64,000 nt of DNA. Origin: Hyphomicrobiales bacterium. Lineage in GTDB: Bacteria; Pseudomonadota; Alphaproteobacteria; Rhizobiales; Xanthobacteraceae. Where the stretch lies: NCBI GenBank assembly GCA_017305715.1, contig JAFKKG010000008.1:124001-188000 (forward strand). The letters are read 5' to 3'. The notes under the pieces were generated by a model. The model was not told the DNA's origin. It ran no database searches and saw only the letters and a list, made by a program, of their open reading frames with translations. This document shows, one piece after another, positions 36,609-45,981 of the stretch. A program made the translations under genes and the position numbers. The first letter of the stretch is position 1. Each line of letters starts with the position of its first letter.

Positions 36609-37031
36609 ATGGATATCATCAGATTATGCGCTTGGGGCTATGCGGCGCTGCTCGGCTGCGTGATCCTGACCGGTTACATCCCCGCCTTCATCGACCAGAA
36701 CGACATGATCTTCGGCCTGTTCCGTCGTACCTGGTATGCCGACGGGTTGCATCTGGTTTCCGCCTTGTGGGCGCTGGCGGCCGCGCTGACCTCGCGCCGG
36801 GCTTCGGAACTGTTCTTCCAGCTGTTCGGCGTGTTCTACTTTGCCGACGGCGTGCTCGGCCTGCTCACCGGTTCGGGCTATCTCGACTTCGGCATCCTCA
36901 TCAACGGCATCCGCGACCTGCCGCTGATGACGCGGGTGTTCACCAATGCACCGCATCTTGGCCTTGGCGGCGTCGCCATCCTGATCGGCTATCTGCTGGC
37001 GCCGCGGACCCGGGCCGCCGTCCATGCTTAA
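36609..37031 (+). CDS. Small polytopic membrane protein, unknown
   Basis: 140 residues with four hydrophobic segments (LCAWGYAALLGCVILTGYIP, WYADGLHLVSALWALAAAL, LFFQLFGVFYFADGVLGLL, LGLGGVAILIGYLL) and an acidic/basic loop QNDMIFGLFRRTW. I do not recognise the family; the layout resembles DoxX/DUF4383-like small membrane proteins. The next gene starts 8 bases before its stop, so the two are translationally coupled. Confidence 0.75.
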   Translation: MDIIRLCAWGYAALLGCVILTGYIPAFIDQNDMIFGLFRRTWYADGLHLVSALWALAAALTSRRASELFFQLFGVFYFADGVLGLLTGSGYLDFGILINGIRDLPLMTRVFTNAPHLGLGGVAILIGYLLAPRTRAAVHA

Positions 37032-38124
37032 GCGCCTGGGGCGCATTCTTGCCGTCATCGCGATCCTGATCGCGTCGTCGGTGCTTGTGCCGCTGGCCTA
37101 TATCGAGGGCACCTGCCGCCCATCTTCATCGGCCTCCGTGGCATCCGCGCCGTCCGTGACGCTGCCCGCGATCAATGAGCCACGCTACCAGCGCAAGCAG
37201 AACAACACGTACTTCACCTTTCCCGAATGGTACATCGTCTATTCGTTCGAGGATTTCGGCCGCTTCCTCGACCACTCCAGCGAAAGCCATTTCAACTATC
37301 TCGGGCATATTTTCGGGTTCTGGCGCAGCTTCTGCACCATCAACCAGGCGGTGCCTCGAACCGGAGAATCGCTCACCGAAGTCAAGACCATGATCTACAT
37401 CATCGGCATCAGCTATTCGGCCGAATATGCGATCAAGGGGTTTTATGAAAACACCATCGGCCGTGTCTTCGAATGGATCAGGGGCGAGGAGCGGACCCCG
37501 CAGGACGTCTATGCGCGCAAGGTGCTGCAGGACTATGCCGCGTTTCTCTACACGGTCCCCTGGTTCAAATTTCCGTTTCGCGAGAAGCTCGACGGCTTGA
37601 TGGCGATCACGGCGCGGACCGAAAGTCCCTTGCGAACCTGGGAGCGCACGTTTGCGCTCGGCACCGAATATTACGTCAAAATCGGCTATGCCGCGCTGAT
37701 CCGGAAAATGCTCGATGCCTCCGGCGACGACGAGCCGCGCGATATCATGTTCGTGGTCGCGACATTGCCGCCGGACGTGCTGGCAAGGGAGCCGCGCCTA
37801 AAACCGATCCGCACGCTGACGCCGCAATGGCAACTGGTGCAAGCACCGCGCTACAAGGATCTGACCGAAATCCTGCGGAGCCTGCTGGATCAGGGGTTTG
37901 GCCTGGCCGAGATCGCCGGCAACCACGACATCCTGATCACCGTGATCGCGCCTGACGCAGCGAAGCTCGACGTCAAGGGAACCACGGAACTGTTTTCACT
38001 GGAGCTTGATGCCAGACCCGGCTTCCGCCGCGCCGGCCTGAAGGCTAGGATCGGCCAACTTGTCGAGATCAACCGCGATCTCAAGGCCAAGGGCGTGAGC
38101 ATCGAGCATTTCTATGATTACTGA
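37024..38124 (+). CDS. Unknown membrane-anchored protein, 366 residues
   Basis: One N-terminal membrane helix (ILAVIAILIASSVLVPLAYI) and a large soluble part rich in aromatic residues: TYFTFPEWYIVYSFEDFGRFL, NYLGHIFGFWRSFC, YSAEYAIKGFYENTIG. The C-terminal third (ITVIAPDAAKLDVKGTTELFSL) looks like a mixed alpha/beta domain. Probably faces the periplasm. I do not recognise it. It overlaps both neighbours by 8 and 11 bases, the sign of a tight operon (36609-38458). Confidence 0.75.
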   Translation: MLKRLGRILAVIAILIASSVLVPLAYIEGTCRPSSSASVASAPSVTLPAINEPRYQRKQNNTYFTFPEWYIVYSFEDFGRFLDHSSESHFNYLGHIFGFWRSFCTINQAVPRTGESLTEVKTMIYIIGISYSAEYAIKGFYENTIGRVFEWIRGEERTPQDVYARKVLQDYAAFLYTVPWFKFPFREKLDGLMAITARTESPLRTWERTFALGTEYYVKIGYAALIRKMLDASGDDEPRDIMFVVATLPPDVLAREPRLKPIRTLTPQWQLVQAPRYKDLTEILRSLLDQGFGLAEIAGNHDILITVIAPDAAKLDVKGTTELFSLELDARPGFRRAGLKARIGQLVEINRDLKAKGVSIEHFYDY

Positions 38125-38458
38125 CGCACGACATCAAAGCCGGCTGCGGCCGCTGCGCCGGATCGCGGGCGCGATCACGCTCGTGGCGTGCGGCTGGCTG
38201 ACGGTCGTGATCGCGCTGACCTTCGGATCGGCGCCGGGCAAATCGATGGCCATCATCGGCCCGCAAGCACAGGCGCTCGCCGCGATCGCCAAGGCCAATG
38301 GCCGCGTGCTCGCGGCGAACGACTTCGTCACCTTCGCGCGCTCCGACGATGCCGGCTTCGTCGCCCGCCTCTATGCGGCGGGCGCGCTGTTGGTGCTGGA
38401 TGCCGAGCAAGCCGGCGGCTGCAGCGGCCTGCCGCCGAAACGCATCGCGGAGCTATGA
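38114..38458 (+). CDS. Small membrane-anchored hypothetical protein
   Basis: 114 residues. Basic N-terminus, one membrane helix (ITLVACGWLTVVIALTFGS), then a compact alpha/beta part (AIIGPQAQALAAIAKANGRVLAAND, FVARLYAAGALLVLDAE) and a short Cys-containing end. Last gene of the unknown operon; its start overlaps the 366-residue gene by 11 bases and its stop overlaps the convergent oxidoreductase stop. Family not recognised. Confidence 0.7.
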   Translation: MITDARHQSRLRPLRRIAGAITLVACGWLTVVIALTFGSAPGKSMAIIGPQAQALAAIAKANGRVLAANDFVTFARSDDAGFVARLYAAGALLVLDAEQAGGCSGLPPKRIAEL

Positions 38459-40051
38459 CGCGTACTTCTGATACATCGTATTCGTGAACAGTTCCGCCGG
38501 ATCGTATTTCTTCTTGGCCGCGAAGAAATCGTTGATCTGCGGATAGGACCGCTGCAACTGGTCCTTCGAATAATAGAGCTGATAGGGCAGGAAAAACCGG
38601 CCCTTGTGCGCGATGGTGAGATCGATCAGCTCTTCGGTCGCCTTCTTCATCCGCTGGTTGCCCTCATCGTCCGTGGTCTGGTTGATGTAGAGCACCAGCG
38701 AGAAGGCCGGCTCCGGCGAATAGGTCAAGAAATTGTCCTCCTGATGCACGATGCGTACCGACGCGTTGAGCAGATTGGTCTTGTTGTCGGTCAGTACCTT
38801 GCGCATGCCGTCGACGAAGGAGACGAACTGGCTGCGCGGGATGAAATATTCGTGCAGGATATCGGTGTCGTTGGGCAGCGAATTGCGCAGATACGGCACC
38901 GAATCGTGCATTGGGTCGTTGCGGTTGACCAGACACGCCTCCGCCGAGCCGATCGCCTGCGCCCGCGTCACCGTACAATTTTCCATCCGGTGTTCGATGT
39001 GCTTCTCCGACAGCCATTTCATTTCCTGGAACAGCGGACCTTGTTTGGACAGATTGATCGTCAGCCGCCGCAGCTTGGTGCCTGAAACTTCGCCCAGCGG
39101 CCCGCGCTTGAAATCCGATCCGTCGACCCGGGTGTAGGTATAGAGCAGCAATTCCCTGAGGAAGCTGCTGGGCGCCGTCGAGAGGTGGCCGTACATCAGG
39201 CCGATATTGGCGTCCTTCTCGATCTCCTTGGCGAACAGGTCCGGGAATTCCTTGTAGTCCATCACGCGCCGGCCGGTCTGGTAGACCAGGTTATCGGCGA
39301 TATCGAGTTCGGCTTCGACGATGACGCCGAACAGGCCGTAGCCGCCGACCACAAGGTTGAACAAATCCGTGTTCTCGGTCGCCGACACCGTGCGCAGCGA
39401 GCCATCGGCCAGCATCACGCGCATCGACTTGATCGATTTGCGCAGCGCGCCGGCCTGATGGTCCATGCCATGAGCGTTGACCGAGATCGAACCGCCGACG
39501 CTGAAAATATCGGTCGATTGCATGGCGCGAACCGCAAAACGCGGATGCAACACGTTCTGGATGTCGTGCCAGGTTGCACCCGGCTGTACGGTGATCGATC
39601 GCGCATTCTCGTTGAGCGCGATCTTGTTGAACCCACGCATGTCGAGCACGATGCCGCCCTTGCGAAAGGCCTGTCCGCCCATGCTGTGGCGCACGCCGGC
39701 GGTGGTGATCGAGAGCTTGTTGTCGCGCGCAAACGCTAATGTCCTGGCGATGTCGTCGATGCTGCGCACCTCGACGACGCCGTAGATTTCGGTCTTGTTG
39801 AGGCAGCTGGCGTCATTGATGCTGCCGCCGAGCTGCGACCATTTCACGTCCTGCAGCGGCGCAATCGCCCTGATCCGCTCCAGATCGATTTTGGCCTGCT
39901 CTCCACCCCCGACCGGCGGCCCGCAATCCTTTTCGCCGCTGGGGTCGGCGGCAAGCGCCTGCAGTTTGCGGTAGCCGTAAACGCCGAACAGCACCACGAC
40001 CACGGCAGCAACCGACGCGCCGGTTTTGAATCTCTGTGAGAATTTTCGCAT
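38453..40051 (-). CDS. FAD-binding oxidoreductase (aldonolactone oxidase/BBE-like)
   Basis: 532 residues. An N-terminal membrane anchor (VAAVVVVLFGVYGY) precedes an FAD PCMH-type domain: EVRSIDDIARTLAFARDN, TTAGVRHSMGG, MRGFNKIALNENARSITVQPGATW and SVGGSISVNAHGMD. The His in GVRHSMGG is where related enzymes may bind FAD covalently. The C-terminal half fits the D-arabinono-1,4-lactone oxidase group. Substrate unknown; the anchor suggests the periplasmic face. The ATG at 40051 removes an odd 15-residue extension. Confidence 0.85.
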   Translation of the reverse strand: MRKFSQRFKTGASVAAVVVVLFGVYGYRKLQALAADPSGEKDCGPPVGGGEQAKIDLERIRAIAPLQDVKWSQLGGSINDASCLNKTEIYGVVEVRSIDDIARTLAFARDNKLSITTAGVRHSMGGQAFRKGGIVLDMRGFNKIALNENARSITVQPGATWHDIQNVLHPRFAVRAMQSTDIFSVGGSISVNAHGMDHQAGALRKSIKSMRVMLADGSLRTVSATENTDLFNLVVGGYGLFGVIVEAELDIADNLVYQTGRRVMDYKEFPDLFAKEIEKDANIGLMYGHLSTAPSSFLRELLLYTYTRVDGSDFKRGPLGEVSGTKLRRLTINLSKQGPLFQEMKWLSEKHIEHRMENCTVTRAQAIGSAEACLVNRNDPMHDSVPYLRNSLPNDTDILHEYFIPRSQFVSFVDGMRKVLTDNKTNLLNASVRIVHQEDNFLTYSPEPAFSLVLYINQTTDDEGNQRMKKATEELIDLTIAHKGRFFLPYQLYYSKDQLQRSYPQINDFFAAKKKYDPAELFTNTMYQKYAS

Positions 40052-40386
40052 GGAATGATTCCAGATGATATCGGATGGTCGTGGCGCGTGGATCATTAGT
40101 CAAATGAGGGCCGCTTTGGTTCGATAGACCGCGCGCCGTTACCGAAACGATAAGCGCGCCGATCAAGTTGGGCCAATTTCGTCCGACCGGCCTGGGGCAC
40201 GGCCGGCCGTGCTTGCGATGTCGCATGGCACGGGCCTTCCCGATGGCCTGTTATCTCGATAGTCTGGCGCGCACGACCGCGGCGGATAACGCCCGGCGCA
40301 AATGGGGAAACGCTATCGCTGAGATCAATCCGCCACGCGCTCCGTGGAGCGGACAATCAACAATACTCATCGCAGGGAGAACACCA

Positions 40387-41352
40387 ATGCTGACACGACG
40401 CAGTATGATGCTTGCCTCCATCGCCGCCGGAGTAGCCATGAACAGCCGGACCGCATCTGCCAAAGCATCCCAGCCGGCGACTCCGGTGAATTTCGACGTT
40501 CCCGCCGGCGCCTGCGACTGCCATACCCACATCCACCCGGACCCCGCAAAATTCCCGTTCTTCGCCGGCCGCGTCTATACGCCGGAACTGGCCTCGCCCG
40601 AGGAGATGACCGCCTTGCACAAGGCGCTGAAGATGGAACGCGTGGTGATCGTCACCCCGAGCATCTATGGCCCGGATAACTCCGCCACCCTGTTCGGGAT
40701 GGCCGCGCGGGGAGCCACGGCGCGCGGAGTCGCCGTGATCGACGACAAGACGTCGGAAGCTGACCTCGACGCCATGGGCAAAGCGGGCATCCGCGGCATC
40801 CGGCTCAACCTCGCCACCGGCGGCGTCAACGATCCGAACGTCGGCCGGCCGCGGTTTTCCGCCGCCATCGAGCGCATGAAGGCGCGCGGCTGGCATGTGC
40901 AGCTGTTCACCAGCCTTGCCATGATCACCGCGATCAAGGATCTGGTCGCGGCCTCGCCGGTGCCGGTCGTGTTCGACCATTTCGGCGGCGCGCAGGCTGA
41001 ACTCGGCGTCGGCCAGCCCGGCTTTGCGGATCTGGTCGAGCTGGTGAAATCAGGCAAGGCCTATGTGAAGATCTCCGGCGCTTACCGCGCCTCCAAGCGC
41101 GGGCCGGACTTTGCCGATGTCACCCCGCTGGCGCAGGCCTTGATTGCGGCCAATGCCGACCGCATCGTCTGGGGCACCGATTGGCCGCATCCGGATTCGG
41201 TGACGCCGCCGGGCAAGCAGATCAGCGACGTGACGCCGCTGTTCCAGATCGACGACGGACTGCTGCTCAACCAGCTCGCGGTGTGGTCGCCCGATGCCGG
41301 TGTGCGCCAGAAGATCCTGGTCGCCAATCCGGCGCAGCTCTACGGGTTCTAG
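40387..41352 (+). CDS. Exported amidohydrolase-family TIM-barrel hydrolase
   Basis: 321 residues. The N-terminus LTRRSMMLASIAAGVAM has a twin-arginine-like leader. The barrel opens with CDCHTHIHPDPAKFPF, the first metal-binding HxH, and has VVFDHFGG (His) and VWGTDWPHPD (Asp) later. This is the pattern of the 2-pyrone-4,6-dicarboxylate lactonase-like branch. Substrate unknown. It starts well away from the divergent oxidoreductase and its stop overlaps the convergent RND pump stop by four bases. Confidence 0.85.
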   Translation: MLTRRSMMLASIAAGVAMNSRTASAKASQPATPVNFDVPAGACDCHTHIHPDPAKFPFFAGRVYTPELASPEEMTALHKALKMERVVIVTPSIYGPDNSATLFGMAARGATARGVAVIDDKTSEADLDAMGKAGIRGIRLNLATGGVNDPNVGRPRFSAAIERMKARGWHVQLFTSLAMITAIKDLVAASPVPVVFDHFGGAQAELGVGQPGFADLVELVKSGKAYVKISGAYRASKRGPDFADVTPLAQALIAANADRIVWGTDWPHPDSVTPPGKQISDVTPLFQIDDGLLLNQLAVWSPDAGVRQKILVANPAQLYGF

Positions 41353-44300
41353 CGCGTCTTTCGCGAGAACACCGAGATCAGCACCGGCAGCGTCACCAGA
41401 ATCACGATCGGCGCCAGCATCATGCCGGTGACGACCACGATCGCCAGCGGCTTTTGCACCTGCGAACCGATCCCTTCCGAGACCGCCGCCGGCAACAGCC
41501 CGATGCCGGCGACGATGCAGGTCATCAGCACCGGCCGCAACTGCAGCTCGCCGGTGCGGACCACGGCTTTCATTCGCTCGTAACCTTCGTCGATCAGCTG
41601 GTTGTACTGCGACAGGATGATGATGCCGTCCATCACCGCAATGCCGAACAGCGCGATGAAACCGATCGCCGCCGACACGCTGAACGGAATCCCCGTAAGG
41701 AATAGTCCGAGCACGCCGCCGAAGATCGCCATCGGGATCACGCTCATCGCAAGCATCGTGTCGACCATCGAGCCGAAATTGAAGAACAACAGCACCCCGA
41801 TCAGCGCCAGACTGATCGGCACCACGATCGACAGCCGCTTGATGGCGTCCTGCAGATTGCCAAATTCGCCGACCCATTCGACGCGCGATCCCGGCGGCAG
41901 CTGAACCTGGCTTTCGACCTTGTCCTGGGCTTCCCGGATCGCGCTGCCGAGGTCGCGGTTGCGGACCGAGAACTTGATCGGCAGATAGCGTTCCTGCTGT
42001 TCACGATAGATATAGGCGGCGCCCGAGATCAGGTTGATCGAAGCGACTTCGCTGAGCGGTATCTGCGTGATCGCGCCGCCCTGCCCGGCCACCCCGATCC
42101 GCAAATTCTGGATAGCCTCCGCGCTCTTGCGGTATTCGGGCGCCAGCCGGACGATGATCGGGAAGTGCCGGTCGCTGCCGGGCTCGTAGATGTCGCCGGC
42201 GGTGTCGCCGCCGATCGCGACCTTGATCGTGGCGTTGATGTCGCCGGGCGACAGACCGTAGCGCGCCGCGCGCGCGCGGTCGACGTCGATCTGGATGGTG
42301 GGCTGGCCGAGCGAGGTGAACACCGCAAGATCGGTGACGCCCTGCACGGTGCCGAGCACCGACTTGATCTTGTTGGCGGTGTCGGTCAGCGCCTGCAGAT
42401 CGTTGCCGTAGAGCTTGATCGAGTTCTCGCCCTTGACGCCCGAAACCGCTTCCGAGACGTTGTCCTGCAGATATTGCGAGAAATTGAATTCGACGCCCGG
42501 GAACTTGTCCTGCAACTGGCCCAGCAACTCCGAGGTCAGTTCGTCCTTGTCCTTGGTGCCCGGCCATTCGCTGTTGGGCTTCAGGGGCGCGAAGAATTCG
42601 GCGTTGAAGAGGCCGGCGGCGTCGGTGCCGTCATCGGGGCGGCCGTGCTGCGACACCACCGATTCCACCTCGGGACGGCTGCGGATCAGCTTGCGCATCT
42701 CGTTGACATAGGCATTGCCCTCCTGCAGCGAGATGGTGGGCGGCAACGTGGCGCGGATCCACAGATTGCCCTCTTCCAGCTTGGGCAGGAATTCCAGTCC
42801 GAGCAGCCGTGCGAGCACGATCGTCAGCACCACGAGACCGGCGGCGCCGGTCATCACCAGCTTGCGGTTCGCAAGCGCCCAGTTCAGCACCGGTACGTAG
42901 AGACGATCGAGCTTCTTCACGATCCAGGTTTCGGCCTCCGCCATGTGCGAGGGCAGAATGATCGCGCTCAGCGCCGGCGTAATCGTGAAGGTCGCCAGCA
43001 GTCCTCCCGCCAGGGCGTAGGCATAGGTCCGCGCCATCGGCCCGAAGATGTTGCCCTCGACGCCGCTCAGCGTGAACAGCGGCAGGAAGGCCGCGATGAT
43101 GATGGCCGCGGCGAAGAAGATCGAGCGCGACACGTCGGCGGCGGCAGAGAGGATGGCGTGGCTTTTCATCCCCATCGTGGTGTCGAAGGAGATGTGGCTC
43201 TGCTCGGCCTCCGACAGCGCCGTGGTCTGCGACAGCCGCCGGAAGATCGCCTCCACCATGATCACGGTGGCATCGACGATCAGCCCGAAATCGATCGCGC
43301 CGACCGACAGCAGATTGGCGGACTCGCCGCGCAGCACCAGAATGATGACGGCGAAAAACAGTGCGAAGGGGATCGTCGCGCCGACGATCAGCGCGCTGCG
43401 GAGGTCGCCGAGGAAAATCCATTGCAGCAGCACGATCAGGATGATGCCGACCACCATGTTGTGCAGCACGGTGTGGGTGGTGAGGTCGATCAGGTCCTTG
43501 CGGTCGTAGATCCGCTCGATCTTCACGCCGGGCGGCAGGATCGAGGAGTTGTTGATCTGGCGGACGAGCTGCTCGACGCGGGCAATCGTGGGCGAACTCT
43601 GCTCGCCGCGCCGCATCAGCACGATGCCCTGCACGATGTCGTCGTCCTGGTCGATGCCGGCGATGCCGAGCCGCGGCTTCTCGCCGATCGTCACATTGGC
43701 GATGTCCCTGATCAGGACCGGATTGCCGCCGGATTGCGACACCATGGTGTTGTTGAGGTCGTCGATCGAGCGGATCAGCCCGACGCCGCGCACCACGGCG
43801 GATTGCGCGCCGATGTTCACCGTGTTGCCGCCGACATTGATGTTGGCGTTGCTGACCGCCTGTAACACCTGCGGCAGCGTCAGCCCGTTGGCGACCAGCT
43901 TGTTGAAATCGACCTGCAGCTCATAGGTTTTGGTCTTGCCGCCCCAGCCGGTGACGTCGATCACGCCGGGCACGGCGCGGAAGCGGCGTTGCAGCACCCA
44001 GTCCTGCAGCGTCTTGAGGTCGAGCACGCTGTAATTCGGCGGGCCCTTGAGGCGGTAACGAAAAATCTCGCCGATCGGGCTGAGCGGCGAGATGGTCGGC
44101 TGGACGTTGCCAGGCAGCGGCGCTAGCTGCGACAGGCGGTTCAACACCTGTTGCAGCGCCTCTTCATAGGTGTAATCGAACGAGAACTGCAGTTTGACGT
44201 CCGACAGGCCGTACAGCGAGATGGTGCGGATCGTGCGCAGGTTCTTGATGCCGGCGACCTGGGTCTCGATCGGAATGGTGATGTAGCGCTCGATCTCTTC

Positions 44301-44471
44301 CGCCGACAGGCCCGGACTTTGCGTCACGATATCGACCATCGGCGGGGTCGGATCGGGGTAGGCCTCGATGTTGAGCTGCTTGAACGCAAGCAGGCCACCG
44401 ATCATCACCACGATGAACATGCCTACCATCAGATAACGGCGGCTTACGGCGAGAGCAACGAGGCGATCCAT
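41349..44471 (-). CDS. Heavy-metal-type RND efflux pump (CusA/CzcA family)
   Basis: 1040 residues, twelve predicted membrane helices in the RND pattern. The proton-relay segment GAIDFGLIVDATVIMVE keeps the two Asp and one Glu typical of the HME (metal) branch. The porter domain opens NIEAYPDPTPPMVDIVTQSPGLS as in CzcA/CusA. Expected to export divalent or monovalent metal from the periplasm using proton motive force. The adaptor gene lies 127 bp upstream on the same strand. No outer-membrane component is in this operon; a TolC-like protein is encoded 6 kb away. Metal specificity is not readable. Confidence 0.9.
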   Translation of the reverse strand: MDRLVALAVSRRYLMVGMFIVVMIGGLLAFKQLNIEAYPDPTPPMVDIVTQSPGLSAEEIERYITIPIETQVAGIKNLRTIRTISLYGLSDVKLQFSFDYTYEEALQQVLNRLSQLAPLPGNVQPTISPLSPIGEIFRYRLKGPPNYSVLDLKTLQDWVLQRRFRAVPGVIDVTGWGGKTKTYELQVDFNKLVANGLTLPQVLQAVSNANINVGGNTVNIGAQSAVVRGVGLIRSIDDLNNTMVSQSGGNPVLIRDIANVTIGEKPRLGIAGIDQDDDIVQGIVLMRRGEQSSPTIARVEQLVRQINNSSILPPGVKIERIYDRKDLIDLTTHTVLHNMVVGIILIVLLQWIFLGDLRSALIVGATIPFALFFAVIILVLRGESANLLSVGAIDFGLIVDATVIMVEAIFRRLSQTTALSEAEQSHISFDTTMGMKSHAILSAAADVSRSIFFAAAIIIAAFLPLFTLSGVEGNIFGPMARTYAYALAGGLLATFTITPALSAIILPSHMAEAETWIVKKLDRLYVPVLNWALANRKLVMTGAAGLVVLTIVLARLLGLEFLPKLEEGNLWIRATLPPTISLQEGNAYVNEMRKLIRSRPEVESVVSQHGRPDDGTDAAGLFNAEFFAPLKPNSEWPGTKDKDELTSELLGQLQDKFPGVEFNFSQYLQDNVSEAVSGVKGENSIKLYGNDLQALTDTANKIKSVLGTVQGVTDLAVFTSLGQPTIQIDVDRARAARYGLSPGDINATIKVAIGGDTAGDIYEPGSDRHFPIIVRLAPEYRKSAEAIQNLRIGVAGQGGAITQIPLSEVASINLISGAAYIYREQQERYLPIKFSVRNRDLGSAIREAQDKVESQVQLPPGSRVEWVGEFGNLQDAIKRLSIVVPISLALIGVLLFFNFGSMVDTMLAMSVIPMAIFGGVLGLFLTGIPFSVSAAIGFIALFGIAVMDGIIILSQYNQLIDEGYERMKAVVRTGELQLRPVLMTCIVAGIGLLPAAVSEGIGSQVQKPLAIVVVTGMMLAPIVILVTLPVLISVFSRKTR

Positions 44472-44503
44472 TCAGACCGAAGCTTTCAGTGAGAGGCCTG
44501 TCG

Positions 44504-44592
44504 GTTCTGATGAATCAGAACAGGACTTCCGTTGTTTGTTTGACGCGCCTTCTTCACGCGAAATGGTGTCCACTTCGCTCGAAAACGCTATG
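44504..44592 (+). repeat. Hairpin plus GTCCACTTCGCT block repeat, copy B
   Basis: Stem GTTCTGAT (44504-44511) with ATCAGAAC (44514-44521), then TTGTTTGTTTGACGCG, CACGCGAA and GTGTCCACTTCGCTCGAAAACG. It matches the block at 11016-11106, while the stem sequence differs and still pairs. It sits in the short gap between the RND pump and its adaptor, antisense to them. Confidence 0.6.
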
Positions 44593-44598
44593 AAGAGA

Positions 44599-45846
44599 TC
44601 AACTGGCGGACGCCGCCCGGTCGATGAACAGCGCCCCCTTGGTCACGATCAGTTCGCGGGGCTTCAGATTGCCGACCACTTCGACGAGATCGCCATTGGC
44701 GAGGCCGACCTTGATCTGGCGCAGTTCGATCGTCTTGTCCTCATGCGCGACCCAGATCCGGACCTGATCGCCCTCGTAGATCAACGCCGTCTTCGGCACG
44801 CCCACCGCCGGATGATCGCTGTGCGAATAGATCGTGACATTGGCGAACATTTCCGGCTTGAGCATGCCATCCTTGTTGTCGATCGTGGCGCGGACCAGGA
44901 GCCGGCGCGACGCCGGATCGATGGCGGTGGAAACGTAATTGATGCGCGCCGACAACGTCTGGTTCGGCATGGCCAGCACCTTGAACGTCACGTCCTGCCC
45001 GATCGCCACGGTGGCGGCATCGGTCTCGCGCACGAAGGCGACCATCCAGACCGTCGAGAGATCGCCGATCACATAGACCGGATCGCTGGCGCCGGAATTG
45101 ACATATTGGCCGGGGCCGATCTTGCGCTGGACCACGGTGCCGCCGATCGGCGCGAAGATGGTGGTTTCCGGATTGATGCGGCCCTTCTCCTGGAAGGTCG
45201 CGATGTCCTCATCGGTGAGGCCGAGAATGCGCAGCTTGTTGCGCGCCGCCTCCAGCGCCGTCTGCGACGAGCGCATGTCGTTCTGTGCCTGGATCAGCGT
45301 GGCCTGGCTCTGCTGATAGTCCTTGAGCGGAACGGCCTTGCCTTCGTACAGGTCCTTGGCGCGCTGGCCCTGCAACTGCGCCAGATCGAGCGCGGATTTC
45401 GCCTTGTTCATCGCGGTCATCGCGCCGATGAAATCATTTTGCGCCTGAACGTTGTCGGCGGCCTCGATGACGAACAGCGGCTGGCCCTTGACGACGTTGT
45501 CGCCGGGCCGGACCAGCAGCCTGGTGACACGGCCGGCATAGGGCGAGAACACCGGCGTCGAGCGATCCTCATCGATCGCGATCTTGCCTTCAGTGATGTG
45601 CTCGGCCCGGAAGCCCCGCTCGGTGCAGGGCTCGATGGTCAGGCTGTTCCATTCGGCTTGCGATGGCTTGTAGTGCTGCTGTCCTCCCTTGCGGGACTGG
45701 CTCGACACCTCGGAATGCCCGGGCTTGCTGGCGCCAAATTGCGGGAAGCCGTAAGCGCCCGCGCCAATGAGCGCGAGCACGGCCACGGCGATCGCCATTC
45801 GACGGTAGCTAACCGACTGAATTTTCTGAATAAATCCGTTATTCAT
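44599..45846 (-). CDS. Periplasmic adaptor of the RND pump (CusB/CzcB, HlyD-like)
   Basis: 415 residues with an N-terminal anchor (MAIAVAVLALIGAGAYGF). Barrel-sandwich hybrid strands (SPYAGRVTRLLVRPGDNVVKGQPLFVIEA), a long alpha-hairpin (QAQNDFIGAMTAMNKAKSAL onward) and the closing TTIFAPIGGTVVQRKIGPGQYV are all in order. A C-terminal membrane-proximal domain ends with GDLVEVVGNLKPRELIVTKG. It links the pump to an outer-membrane tunnel. It is first in the operon, so any metal-responsive promoter should lie in 45847-45981. Confidence 0.92.
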   Translation of the reverse strand: MNNGFIQKIQSVSYRRMAIAVAVLALIGAGAYGFPQFGASKPGHSEVSSQSRKGGQQHYKPSQAEWNSLTIEPCTERGFRAEHITEGKIAIDEDRSTPVFSPYAGRVTRLLVRPGDNVVKGQPLFVIEAADNVQAQNDFIGAMTAMNKAKSALDLAQLQGQRAKDLYEGKAVPLKDYQQSQATLIQAQNDMRSSQTALEAARNKLRILGLTDEDIATFQEKGRINPETTIFAPIGGTVVQRKIGPGQYVNSGASDPVYVIGDLSTVWMVAFVRETDAATVAIGQDVTFKVLAMPNQTLSARINYVSTAIDPASRRLLVRATIDNKDGMLKPEMFANVTIYSHSDHPAVGVPKTALIYEGDQVRIWVAHEDKTIELRQIKVGLANGDLVEVVGNLKPRELIVTKGALFIDRAASAS

Positions 45847-45981
45847 GCGATCCGATCACACCAGCAATACCGGTAATATGCCTCACCGGGCTAATAGTGC
45901 CCAATCGAAGTTTCAAACAAGCAAAAAAACCATGACAGCCGCTAAACTTTGGAAGAGTCGGCCTGAATGGCCGCTGAATGA

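Noticed and set aside
43951-43964. GTGA-N6-TCAC match
   Set aside because: Lies within the RND pump coding sequence; about one such match is expected by chance in 64 kb.
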